A stretch of DNA of 64,000 nucleotides from Poecilobothrus nobilitatus. Taxonomy: Eukaryota; Arthropoda; Insecta; Diptera; Dolichopodidae. Shown piece by piece: positions 13,001 to 24,769 of this stretch. The position numbers and the translations under genes are program-made. The DNA is taken from NCBI GenBank assembly GCA_947095535.1, contig OX352774.1, positions 74,028,416-74,092,415 on the forward strand, given 5' to 3'. The notes below the pieces were generated by a model that had not been told where the DNA came from, did not search any database, and was given only the letters and a program-made list of their open reading frames with translations. Numbering within the stretch: position 1 is the stretch's first letter; each line of letters starts with the position of its first letter.

Positions 13001-15143
13001 TTCTACAGCTTCATGACATTGTTTTCTGCCAATACAACTTTTGCGACACTTACATTCTCCATTAATAAATTTATTTAATTTTTCTTTATTATTTTCAAAT
13101 TGTTTAGTACAATTTTTACTGATTGGCAGTTTTTCATATGAAACTCTTTTTCTTTTACTTGAATCATTAATATTTGAATTATTCATAGCAAATGAACAAT
13201 CTGTTTGAGTCATTTGATCAGTGGGACATACTCTAAAGCAGTCTCTACCAAATGTTGAATTTATTGGTGCGGTATTTTCTGACTCAATAATTACATTTTT
13301 ATTTCTTCCTTTGCAATTCAGAAAATTATTTGAATGAGATGAATTGTCTTTACATTTTCGACTCATTTTTAATTCATCGCATGATTTTTCATTTTCAGCA
13401 TTACGTAAAGTTATAATTAAACCTGAACCATCTTTTTGAACATCCTGTAAACATTTTCCTAATTGACTCATAGATAAAGATTTATTAACTAAACATGTTT
13501 GAGATTTTTCTCTTGATATTAATGATTGCTTTTTAAACTCGATCAGTTGTTTAATCATTTTTAAAATAAATCTATCAGTATCGGAAAGATTATTTTTAGA
13601 ATTTGATTCTTCAGCATTTTCCATATCTTCAGCACATTCGTTCAATTCAGGCTTTTTACAATCAAATTCTTTTTCGATTTCCACCAAAAATTTAACTGGA
13701 TCTGATTTATTTTTACATGCATATCTAGAAATATTTTTTTTAACGTGATCCAAATTATGACGTTTGCATAGTTCTTCACAATCATTATCCATAGTTACCG
13801 ATACTTTCAGATGTTTTAATATTTCACTTTCAGATTTACATGGTTTACTTTCTCTACAAGCAAATGAAGAATTACTCTTTTGACTTTTTAGTGGACTTTT
13901 CGGTGTAGAACAATCGTGTTTTGGCGGGCTTTTTGGTACTGAACAATCATGTTTTGGCGGACTTTTTGGTACTGAACAATCATGTCTTGGTGGGCTTCTA
14001 GATCCATACCTACTTCCCTGTGATGGTGGGCAATAATTTCTTGTACTAATTGGACTTCTATACCCATAATTATATGATTGTGTTGAACCTCTCGCTGATC
14101 CTCCACAGTAGCTTGATTTTAAAGTACTCTGAGCGTTTGGAGAATTTCTATCAGTGCAACAATTTTGAAATTTACAACATTTCTGATTTCTTTTTTCATC
14201 AAGTCCAGATTTTAAGCGATTTGAATCAGCTTCAACATCTAGTTGTCTCATATCAAGTGTTTTTCTTAAATTTTTTGTATTTTCTGCTAAATTTGATTTT
14301 TTAAGGATTGATTTATGGCGTTCATGCGATCCTCTTTTATTGCGTGACAATGATTGATCCCATGTCTGATCTGAACGAAATGAATCAGGTTGACAATTTT
14401 TTTTTGAAATAAAAGTCTTTGGCAAAGTTTTATATTTAGTAGGGTAAATACGTCCATTTGGTGGCATGTTAAAATATTCTTTTTCATTTCGACTCAAATT
14501 ATCAGATTCTCTTTCAGTTTGGCAAGCTGATGTTATTTTAATACATGAAGGTGTGACATTTCTTTTTTGATCATTTTGCGAATTAAAAAGTGAATTGATA
14601 TTACATTTTTGATCTATATTACATTGATTACTTAAATTTGTCAAATTTTCAGCACTGTCTGTATTATTCATTGCCAATGTAATATCTTTTTCAATTTTTT
14701 CAAAAAATTTTTGATTTTCGTTAAAAATTTCATCTGATTTATTTAAAAATTTCGTTGTTGATTTACCAACTTGTTTTAATAATGATGCTTTTGTTGGCCG
14801 TTCATATCCTTTTGTTTTATAAGGAGGTGATGCTATTTAATTAAAAAAGACATCATTTAAAAATTTTATATGTTTTTTAAATATAGAATAAAACTTTTAC
14901 CATCTCTATAAATTTTCGAAGTTCGATTAATTTCAATTGTTTTAACAGTTTTCACAACTACATTATTTCCTTTGTCGTCAAATCGTTTTTCATATTCATA
15001 TGAATGATTTCTTCCTAAAAACAAAACTTTTTATTAACTGTAAAAATGTTATATTTTAAAATGTCATATGTACCTTGTAAAATGACTTTTTTTACATTTC
15101 TTTTGGAATTTGGTTTTGAATTCAAATTACTTTGTTTATTCAT
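10003..15143 (-). CDS. Large Asn/Ser/Lys/Cys-rich protein of unknown function (four exons)
   Basis: Four coding exons can be joined with matching phases: 15143-15074 (ATG at 15143), 15014-14901, 14832-10351 (4482 bp) and 10298-10003 (stop TAG). The introns are 59, 68 and 52 bp with GT-AG ends. The product is 1653 residues. The start is the first ATG of a short lysine-rich exon; the long exon itself has no initiator, and its apparent first codon at 14677 is an internal TTG. The protein has no signal peptide or membrane span. It is polar and low in complexity, with an 11-residue repeat of about three copies (PPKHDCSVPKS type, near residues 341-375), Cys clusters near residues 925-960 (GCCCSS) and a Pro/Cys/acidic stretch (ICEVPDPGCSF). 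The exon 1-2 product includes a compact charged segment (HSYEYEKRFDDKGNNVV). I do not recognise the family. Composition suggests a disordered scaffold or structural protein, perhaps germline; that is a guess. Confidence 0.85.
13888..13998 (-). repeat. 33-bp coding tandem repeat
   Basis: About three in-frame copies of a 33-bp unit in the long exon of the unknown 1653-residue protein, coding PP(R/K)HDCS(V/T)PKS, with a degraded fourth unit (PLKS). The shadow ORFs at 13888-14106 exist because the unit length is a multiple of three. Confidence 0.85.
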
Positions 15144-16710
15144 TTTATAAAAACTATATTTAATTTAAATATTCACACTAAATAATATTAAATAATTCAT
15201 TAAATAATTTTCTTAAAACAATTATCCTTGCATTTAATAATAACGATTTTAATAAATAAATTGGCGCAACTTTAATTTTTTTTTTTTTGAATTCTTGAAA
15301 AAGAATTTTTTTTTGTAAATTTTTTATTTATATTATTCAACTATTAAATAATTTAATTTATTAAATTACACACATAAATAATTTTTACAGAAAAATTAAA
15401 AAATATTAAAATTTTTTAATAATTTAATGTACCTATATTGAATATTTTATTTACACTACAATGACATTTGTTTGACAGATAAAAACTTTATAACTATGTT
15501 GATTGACAAAAAATATATTTCGAATTTATATTTTAAATATAAATTATATATAAAATACCCCATATGTAGCATTAAATAAATATGAACATCCTTTTGAAGC
15601 TGAAATTTATATTGCCAAAAATAGTTTGATCTTTCCAATTGAATACATTGGGATTCAAAGAAAACGGCTCAAGAAAAAGATGATCCAATTTAAAAGGAAA
15701 GTTTTCCTATTAGGAAAAAATTTTACATTTCAAAGCAATTATTTAGAGGTGAGCCAATTTGGTTTTAATACATTATTGTCTGAATGTTAACATACTTTAT
15801 TTTTCTTTGTTTAGTTTTCTTAAAACTTAAAAAAAAAAGTATAATATTTTTGTCCTCTACAAACAAAACTATTTCTTGTTTACGATTTGTATTCAATTTT
15901 GTAAAAGGATTTTTTAATCCAAAAAAAATGTCCGTAACAAACTTTTTATATTTTAACATTAGGACACAGAAGTCTAATCAAACTATATTCCTATCTGGCC
16001 TAAAGATAAATTAATTTATTTTTTTCCTCTTTTACCCTAAATTTTTAAACGATTAATTCTTTTTAATATTAAAGCAAGTTAACTCCTTTTTAGCTGAGAT
16101 CATTGCAATATTTTTTTACGAGTTATTAAAACTTTAGAACACGACTATCTGCCAAAAGTTTTTGCAATTTTTGTTATCCAGGCCAAAATTGTTTGGCACG
16201 TCAATTCGTCGAAAGTTTTTTTAAAGATTTAAAATGTTTGCAATGGGCATCAATTTCAACATAGAAATACAACTATTTTGGTTTAATATCATTGATACGT
16301 TATCCTGTTAAATATTTTGGCACCTTTACATCGTTTGATAATTTTTGATTTTGATATTAAACTTTTCGAAACTACCCAAAAAAAAAAATATCTTATTTAA
16401 TATTATATTAAATAAGACATTTTTTATGTAATTTTATGTAATTTTTTATATAAATTATAAAAGCATATATAAAAGTGATCACAACATTTCTCTGAAAACA
16501 ATAATCTTGCATGAACACGAATTTTTTAATTTTTATAATATTTTTGTGTCAAAATCTGTCAAGATTTAAAAAAAAAATTTTAAATGCAAAAACTCTTAAA
16601 ATTTTATGACATAAACCAATATTCTTTCAAAATTTTTGATGAATTTATTCTATGCGTTTTATACTTGGTAACAGAATCAGGAGTTTCTTCATGTTAAGCA
16701 TTTAAAAAAA
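15144..16710. other. Intergenic, with one unassigned open stretch
   Basis: On the plus strand a frame is open from about 15555 to the TAA near 15793 (about 79 codons, no ATG start), including the composition-rich stretch EIYIAKNSLIFPIEYIGIQR and ending close to a donor-like GAG/GTGAGC. It is richer in GC than its surroundings and may be a remnant of an old element or a lone exon. The rest is AT-rich sequence without support for genes. Confidence 0.35.
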
Positions 16711-19206
16711 CAAGTAAATGTAACAGTAAGTCGATGCAACCGACTTATTAATACCCTACACCTGAATAATTCGAATTAAATTAACAATCCATAAGTGTTT
16801 TTGGCAGCTGCTTGAACTTCTTCCCTTTTCTGTCTTATTCAACTCGAATTTCAAGAACGTAAAAGAGGCATCCGCTTGGGATATGCTTGACACCCTTGTA
16901 TAAAATTTTAAGTTTCTATCTTAATTATTTTCGGAGATTGGTAGTCCTTGGGATGTTTGTGTCAGCTACCCGAATTGCCACTCCAATTCATCGAATCCAT
17001 CTCAGGAACATAAAGAAAACTTGCCAGAACACCATTCTATTAAATTTAAAGGTTCTACTTTTGTTGGTTTTGGAGATATGCTCGTTGCTCTTGTGCTCGT
17101 CCGGAAGTTTCCAAAATACGAACCCATGTTTCAAATTCTTTCAAATGTCAGTTTCCAATTTTGCAGAAAAGGAAACATAACAGAACACCTTTGTACTAAA
17201 AATAAAAGTTCTATCTTTGTTGGTTGTGGAGATATACTCGTTTGCTCTGGGGCTCGTCCGGAAGCTTCCAAGATTTGAACCCATGGACCAAATCCTCACA
17301 AATTTCAGAAACATAAATCAAACATGAAGGAACACCATTCTGCCTAATTTAAAGGTTATATCTTTGTTGCATTTGGAGATAATATCATTTGCTCTGAGGC
17401 TCGTTCGGAAGCTTTCAAAATCCGAACCCAAGGACCAAATCCTCTCAAATTTCAGAGGCCTAAATCATACATGAAAGAACACCATTATGCCAAAAGTAAA
17501 GGTTATATATTTGTTGTTTTTGGAGATAATCTCATTTGCTCTGGGGCTCGTTCGGAAGCTTCCAAAATCCAAACCCATGGACCACATCCTCTTAAATTTT
17601 AGAGACATAAATAAAACTGGAAGAAACATCATTATAAAAAATTTAAAGGTTCTATCTTTATTGGTTTTGGAGATAATCTCGTTTGCTCTGGGGCTCTTTC
17701 GAAAGTTTCCAAAACCCGAACCCATGGACCAAATCTTCTCACATTTCAGAGACTTAAATAAAACATGAAAGAACACCACCCTGCCAAATTTAAAGGTTAT
17801 ATCTTTGTTGGTTTTGGAGATAATCTCATTTGCTCTGGTGCTCGTTCGGAAGCTTCCAAAACCTAACCCATGGACCAAATCCTCTTAAATTTCAGAGACA
17901 TAAATCAAACACGAAAGAACACCATTGTACCAAATTCAAAGGTTCTACCTTTGTTCGTATTGGATATAATCTCATTTGCTCTGCGGCTCGTTCGGAAGCT
18001 TCCAAAATTCGAATCCACGGTTCAAATTCTTTCAAATTTAAACCCATGGCCAAATCCTCTCAAATTTCAGAGACTTAAATCAAACATGAAAAAACACCAT
18101 TCGGCCAAATTTAAAGGTTATATATATTTGTTGTTTTTGGAGATAATCTCATTTGCTCTGGGGCTCGTTGGGAAGCTTCCAAAATCCAAACCCATGGACC
18201 ACATCCTCTTAAATTTTAGAGACATAAATCAAACTGGAAGAAACATCATTATAAAAAATTTAAAGGTTCTATCTTTATTGGTTTTGGAGATAATCTCGTT
18301 TACTCTGGGGCTCGTTCGGAAGTTTCCAAAACCCGAACCCATGGACCAAATCTTCTCACATTTCAGAGACTTAAATAAAACATGAAAGAACACCACCCTG
18401 CCAAATTTAAAGGTTATATCTTTGTTGGTTTTGGAGATAATCTCATTTGCTCTGGTGCTCGTTCGGAAGCTTCCAAATCCAAACCCATGGACCAAATTCT
18501 CCTAAATTTCAGAGGCCTAAATCATACATGAAAGAACACCATTCTGCCAAAAGTAAAGGTTATATCTTTATTGGTTTTGGAGATAATCTCATTTGCTCTG
18601 GGGCTCGTTCGGAAGCTTCCAAATCCAAAACCCATGGACCAAATCCTCTTAAATTTCAGAGACATAAATCGAACGGGAAGGAACATCATTGTACAACATT
18701 TAAAGGTTCTATCTTTATTGGTTTTGGAAATAATCTCATTTGCTCTGGTGCTCGTTCGGAAGCTTCCAAAACCCAAACCCATGGACCAAATCCTCTTAAA
18801 TTTCAGAGACATAAATCGAACGGGAAGAAACATCATTGTACAAAATTTGAAGGTTCTATCTTTGTTGCTTTTGGAGATAATCTCGTTTGCGGAGATTATC
18901 TCCAAAAGCCGGAATCATTCGGAAGCTTCCAGAATCCGAACCCATGGACGGATTTTGTCCAGATTCGAACTTAGCCTTTCTTTCGTAATTAGTAACCTAC
19001 TATATAAATTTCATCAAGATAGCATCATTATTTTTTGAGTTATCGTGCGTACGGACGGACGGACGGACGGACATCGCTAAATCGACTCCGGCGGTGATCC
19101 TGATTCAGAATATATATACATGTCTATACCTAACTCGCTTCCTTTTGGTGGTTACAAACACCATACCAAAGTTAATATACCCTATACTTTAGGTGTAGGG
19201 TATAAT
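16711..19206 (+). mobile_element. Helentron/DINE-1-like non-autonomous element, copy A
   Basis: The 5' end (CAAGTAAATGTAACAGTAAG, then TCGATGCAACCGACTTATTA) carries ATACCCTACACCT at 16751-16763, and the 3' end carries its inverse AGGTGTAGGGTAT at 19191-19203: subterminal inverted repeats. The last 30 bp can fold into a hairpin with a 7-bp stem (TACCCTA/TAGGGTA). A GGAC tract (19051-19072) precedes a conserved block ending in TTCAGAATATATATAC. This tail resembles the mini-me/DINE-1 tails known in flies, from memory of those elements. Between the ends lies a 147-bp tandem array. There is no coding capacity; the many ORFs here are satellite shadows. The copy at 62382-63712 shares both ends almost base for base, so the insertions are probably recent. 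Confidence 0.75.
17040..18960 (+). repeat. 147-bp tandem (satellite-like) array inside element A
   Basis: About 13 units anchored on AACCCATGGACC occur at 17123, 17280, 17427, 17574, 17721, 17867, 18014/18043, 18191, 18338, 18484, 18631, 18778 and 18941; most spacings are 146-148 bp. A roughly 400-bp block (17500-17880) recurs almost unchanged 617 bp downstream (18117-18497), a higher-order duplication. The unit includes TTTTGGAGATAATCTCATTT and GCTCGTTCGGAAGCTTCC. Confidence 0.9.
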
Positions 19207-20140
19207 AATTAGAATAAATTGTATAGTTGGTTACAAAATTAGGCCTGAAAGTATACATTTTTTTCAGAATATTATATATTGCTCTGCATCAATATATTTT
19301 TACAATAATTTAAGCCATATCTTTAAAATATTATAACACAGATTCTACAAGGCATATTAACAATCTGGACACGCCAAACGATTGTTGGTTTTATAAACTT
19401 TATAAATATATATAAAATAAAATGTGGCTTTGTCATACCGTATTTTAATATACCGTTATGTGAAACTCAATTTTTGCAAAAATTTGGTCTCCCCTTATCT
19501 TTCAAACGATTTAACTTAGAAATTTTGAGAGGAGTTAGATCTTTAGAAATAACTATGAGTCATTTCAGGAAATATTTTTGTGTCGCCCCGTTTAGGAGCT
19601 GTAATGGGTCAAAAACTGAAAATTCTCTATTTTAAATACCTGTTACTTGGGCACCTGTCCAATTTTTTTTGAAGTAATATATTAATTAATAATTTTTCTT
19701 AATAATATAGAGTTTACCTTATAATTAACGCAAGTGTGATTTGATTCTTCTCAATTTTTTCTTATTATTTTCATTATTATTCAGAATTTGTGTTAATAAA
19801 ATACGTAATTTATATTATTATAAATTTATTTTTCAATAATTATCTACTCTTTACTCTAGACTTATTATGGAATATTTTTTAATTTTGAAAATGTGATTTT
19901 TGAAAACTTTTGGTTTTTTTCGTTACTTGTTTTGTATTGATTTGTTACTTTGTAATTGGGAAGGTAGCTTTATAGCTTATCTGACTAAAAAAATTTAAAT
20001 TCAAAAGAAAAAGAAAAGCCAAAAAGAAAGCCATTTTAAGTTTAATTTTTTTTTTTAAGATTTTTTAAGTTTTAAAATACTACTCCAAATTTGGAAACAA
20101 ATCGCAAAGAAATGAGAAAAAGTGCAGTAGAGTTGACTGT
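19207..20140. repeat. Dispersed repeat family X, reversed diverged copy, plus spacer
   Basis: Between about 19430 and 19680 the minus strand shows family X blocks: on the plus strand GTTATGTGAAA, TTTAAATACCTGTTACTTGG and GCACCTGT match the copy at 48700-49150. The rest of the interval is AT-rich with no gene seen. Confidence 0.45.
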
Positions 20141-20460
20141 TGCAACTCTGGTATACCCTCATGAACATAATATATACTGTTTCCAATAAAACTTGATTAT
20201 TTCCTACAAAATTTCAGATGTTTTACTTAATGAAGTACTCAAACCTGCTGCCCCGAACCAACCACATTTTATAAAAGTTATTGCAATAAAATTCAAACAC
20301 CTTTTACAAAATTTCAGATGCCTAGCTTAATTATATTTCAATATTAAGCCCACTATACCTGTACCTGCTGCTCTAGCACAATCAAATTTTACAAAATTTT
20401 TTGGCATGCAACTTGACATCTTGTCACGAAATTTCAGATACCCTATGGCTTCTTTAAAAA
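20141..20460 (+). repeat. Decayed repeat with about 100-120 bp units
   Basis: AAATTTCAGATG.C/T motifs recur at about 20210, 20310 and 20430, interspersed with ACCTGCTGC..C and CAATCAAATTTTACAAAA. It resembles the internal units of the Helentron-like elements (for example near 62530) and the body of the copy at 8260-8940. Probably an old truncated relative. Confidence 0.4.
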
Positions 20461-20616
20461 TAACATTTAAAATTGTTTAATTTTTATTGAAATTTTAGTT
20501 TTATTGTAATGTAATATGTATTCAAATGTCCACATGTTTTTTTTTTACTTTCCACTGCTATAAGGGGGATAGAACATCAACTAAGCCATATATTTGTCTA
20601 AGCTTCAATTTCTTTT

Positions 20617-20830
20617 TAATCATTATTTTCATTAAGCTTTTGATTGAGCGGTATCTATTATTTTATACAAGAATTATTTTTTATTTTATTTATTTTATAT
20701 TACAATAATAATTATTACGATATAAACTATTAGGATATAAATTACCTATATTAGTATTGTATATGATCTGATCGAACTTTGATCTCAAGACTAAACCACT
20801 ACCTCATTAGTTAAACGATTACCATAATTT
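20617..20830 (-). repeat. tRNA-derived SINE, family 2, copy 2
   Basis: On the minus strand a tRNA-like head (20830-20765) includes GAGGTAGTGGTTTAGTCTTG and a B-box-like AAGTTCGATCAG. The tail shares TCATTAAGC, GCGGTAT.TATTATTTTATAC and a T-rich run with the copy at 4541-4817. Evidence for the family is the shared head-plus-tail order. Confidence 0.45.
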
Positions 20831-21136
20831 GAAATGAATAAATTAATTATAAATAAATCAAACTGAAAATTATCGTTGGTATATTATTAACTTTATTTGA
20901 ATTGAGGTATTATAATTATTTATATGATTAAATTAAAAGTTTCTATTCATAAAAGTAGATTCTTAATTTAATTAATAAACAAATAATTTTTCTTTTATAA
21001 AAGTACGTACATAAATTATCTTAAAAATAATTATTACTACATTTTCGTTGGACAACAATTACAATTACTTATATTCTAAAACATATGAAAAAATAAAGAA
21101 AATTAAATTAAAAAGAAAATATTATTTTTTTTTTAT

Positions 21137-23784
21137 TTACGATGTCAAATTACTTGGACTTTCTTCTCTACTTTGTGCTGCTTTAAAACGATCATCTGTC
21201 AAATTATGACGTAATTCTTGTACTTGAACTGAATATTCTTTTGCTAATGCATCTTTTTGTACAAGTTTTTCTTTTTCTTGTTTTAATTTTATCTAAACAA
21301 TTTAAAACAAAAATATAATACTTTCAAAAAATTTTCAAACAAATAAAATTTTTTTTATAAATTCACCTCTAAGTCATCATTTTTGTCCTTTAATCTTTTA
21401 ACCTCATTTGTAAGTCTGATTTGACTGTGACGTGTATCATCAAGTTCTTCTCTTGTTTTTTCTAAAAGACGTTCTAAACTATTATTTGCTGCTTGTGTTG
21501 AAATTCCTGCACGATCACCACCACCATTTAAACGTCTAAGTTTTTCATTCTCACGTTCTAGCTATAAATTTATTTGATGTAAAATTAATTTTATTATAAA
21601 AATTTAAATACAATTTTAAAATACAAAAATATAAAATTCATTAAAATTAAAAAAAACTTAAAGTTCGGTAAAAACTTATTATACAAATCTTGTAATTTTA
21701 AGCTTAATTTTGAATAGTTAAAACAAAAATTTAATTCATACTTTCTTTCGAATAGCACCCAACTCTTCTAGTTCTGCATTTAATTTGTCTCTTTGTAAAT
21801 CTAATTTTTCACAAAGTTCTTTCATAGCATCCAAATCAACTTTTATTAAATGTTGATCATCATACGACTGTTCCAATTCTGTTTCTAAACTTGCAACTTG
21901 AGCTGATAAACATGAAACCTAAGAAAAAAGAAATAATGGTTTATTGTTAGATTTAAAAAAAACAACAAAAAAATAAGATATAACAATTAAATACATAAGT
22001 TTGGTAATATATATGTATTTAGTCAATTCTGTCTACAACAGTGCTGCCATATTTCTATATAGTCAGATATAGGGATTCTATATAGTTGAAATCGATCGGA
22101 GACACAAACCAATATTCAATAATTTAAGAACTAAGATTTTGATGAAAGTAAATCAGAATTTAATGAAAATTCAAAAAACAATTCGATTGTAAAAAAAGAT
22201 ATGATAAAAAAAAGTAAATTAGTATTTTTTGTTAAATGCGTTGAATAGAACAAAAAAAAGTTGAATAGAACAAAAAAAATTTAATTGACTTCACTAACGT
22301 AATTTATGATTTTAGAAATAATTTTTTACCAGTTCTAAGAAAGTTAAAGTGAAGTAAAGATTATATAAAGAACAATATACAAATAAAACTATAATAAAGA
22401 TTGAATATACACTCAAACTTTAAATAAATTTGAAAATTAATGAAAATCTAAAAAAAAAATAAAGAAAATGGTGAAGTTCTAACTTAATTGTTTTAACATT
22501 TCCTATAATTACGATATAAATTTTCTTCTACGTATATAAAATTTTCATAAAAATAAAATTTATAGTGAGTTTTCAAACACCTAAATAAGAATCATAAGGA
22601 CACTTGGGTAGGTACAGACACGTACACCTAATAGTAGGATCTTTTTGTTATAGTTGTCATTTTGAATACAAAAAAAAAAAAAAAACAATATTATAACATA
22701 TAATTCTTACCTGATGTTCTAATTTTTCGATGATTGCATTCTTCCGGCATATTTCTTTTTTTATTATTGCTATTTCAGCCTCAGCTTCACTTAATTGACG
22801 TCTTTGAAAAAGAAGTGTTTTTTTTTTTGTTTTGTTTTAGCATTTTAATATTTAAAAAAAATAAAAATTCAAAAGTCAAATAAAAGAAACAACAAATAAA
22901 GAACAAACCACAACCAACTAAAGAAAAATAAACTATAAAATAAAACTACATATAAAATAAATTTTGAAAATACAATAAAAATATACAAAATAGCAAATTT
23001 TTATTTAAAAAAATCGAATTCGCCGAACAAGAGACGGTGGACGGATGCAAAACCTTTTGAATGTTGTTAATTAAATGTTTTTTTTTTTTTTTTTTTTTAT
23101 TAAGTAAAATAAATTAGTAAAGAAAATAAAAAATAAATTTACAATTAGTTATTAATTATTATAATTTTAATTTTTCTTCACAAGAATCTACTTTAAAATG
23201 TTTATTAAAATACAATAAAATTGCATACTTTTGTTCAGCAGTTTCAATTTCTAAACTTTGATTATTGCCTTCTAAAACTACAGCATCATGTGATAAACAA
23301 CGATAATGTTCAAGCATTTCTTCACGTTCTCTTTCCTTTATTTTATAATTAAAAAATTTTATTTTATATATATATATTTTAATTGTTTTAGATACAATAC
23401 TTTTGCTGTTAATAATTCTTCAGCTTTTTTAACTTCACTAACATATTGTTGTAATTGTTTTCGTAAATGTTCAACTTCTTTTTCTGATTCCCTTAATTTA
23501 GAATTTGTCGATATAACTTCAGCTTTAGTATCAGCTAATTCATTTGACAGCCGACTAAAAAAGAAAAATGTTAAAGTAATACTTCCTTATAATATTAAAA
23601 TATGAATTTATTTAAGTATAGAGTAAGATTTTTTTTTTATTAAACAGGGTTTTATAACCTATTCTCGGCAACTGTATTTTCCATAGATGCTTTCAATGTA
23701 GTCATTTGAGTACGTAGGGATTTACTTTCGTAACCGACTTCATCTAGTTCATTTTCTCGACTTTTTCGTTCACTTAATAGTTTT
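21137..23784 (-). CDS. Cep135: Coiled-coil protein, Cep135/TSGA10-like, C-terminal part (seven exons)
   Basis: Seven phase-consistent exons: 23784-23659, 23554-23401, 23335-23229, 22801-22711, 21918-21742, 21561-21367 and 21292-21137 (stop TAA). They give 334 residues. The first exon starts mid-codon, so the 5' part of the gene is missing from this list. The product is continuous amphipathic coiled coil with no membrane span. The motifs QQYVSEVKKAEELL, ERERE-EMLEHYRCLSHDA and DAMKELCEKLD, then NNSLERLLEKTREELD and VQVQELRHNL near the end, follow the order I recall for the C-terminal half of the centriolar assembly protein Cep135 (fly Bld10) and its paralogue TSGA10. That match is from memory, not a search. 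Such proteins build the cartwheel and microtubule wall of centrioles. No upstream exons could be found with confidence in the AT-rich DNA to the right; they may lie beyond a large intron. Another coiled-coil family remains possible. Confidence 0.65.
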
Positions 23785-24760
23785 CTGAAATGAAAAAAAA
23801 AAAAATTATTATAAAAAAATTATATTATAGGTATAGTTGTTGAGAAAAAAAAGTAAGGAATACTTCAAATAACATATATTATAGAGTTCAAGTTCAAAAC
23901 CTAAATTAATGAATAAATATTACTATTTTATTAGTAAAGAAAATACAAAAGCAAACCGGTGCTTCGAGAAAACGAAACTGAAACGAAATATTACATGGAT
24001 GCAAAAATCGTGCTTTACTACTCATCTCTCAAATTAAAATCCTATGACTGAATACAAAATCCATTTGGCACATTTGAATTCTTTTTAGAAGGAAAATAAG
24101 AAGATTGTCATTTTATTGTCAACAGATCACTCTCTAAAAATGGAATTCACAAAAATTTTTAGATTTTCGTCCAAAAAAAATATTAATCTCTATCGAAGAA
24201 CGCACTCTGGATTTTATTGCAGTTTGCTATGTCTTATCTATTGTAAATTGAAATTTTAACATTAACCAATATAAAAACAAAACAAGGCTGAATGAAACCA
24301 AAGTCACACAAAAGACTATGAAAAGAGTTTAAAATACTCTGACTTTCACCAAAATTTGTAAAGTTTCTTAGAAATTTATATGAAGAAAAGAATTGGAAAA
24401 TCAAGACATATTATTAGATTCTAGAAAAGAAGGTAAGAGCCAAGGTCTGTGAAAAAAAAAAATCAAAATATATGAAGCTAATGAATTGTTAAAAAAGGGT
24501 AAAATTACAACAATGCAATTTTTAAAAATGATACACCAATCATAAATAACATTTGCATTCATATGAAGGTATTCGAAGATTTTTTCTAAAAGTCTAGTAT
24601 AGAATAAATAATTACAAAGAGGACCTATAGATTATTTAAGAACTCATGAAACTTGTTAACTAAATGTAGTACTACTCCTATTACGGATTTTCTATTTTTT
24701 TTTTTTTACTTTAAAACTAATCTCTTAAAGATATTGAAAATAAGAAACGTGCGTACAAAT
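23785..24760. other. Upstream intron or intergenic DNA of the coiled-coil gene
   Basis: It follows, on the minus strand, the acceptor of the first recognised Cep135-like exon, so at least part should be intron. I found no further exon with matching phase. The interval is somewhat richer in GC than average between 23950 and 24450, perhaps from the same decayed retroelement found just to the right. Confidence 0.35.
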
Positions 24761-24769
24761 GACCAACAT

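Noticed and set aside
14677..14677. TTG as the start of the long ORF of the 10-15 kb gene
   Set aside because: The frame continues upstream through a clean acceptor at 14832 and two more exons to an ATG at 15143.
16887..19038. Many overlapping ORFs on both strands (up to 175 codons)
   Set aside because: They arise because the repeat unit is 147 bp, a multiple of three, so any open frame in one unit stays open in the next. Both strands are open at once and the products are repeats of one another.
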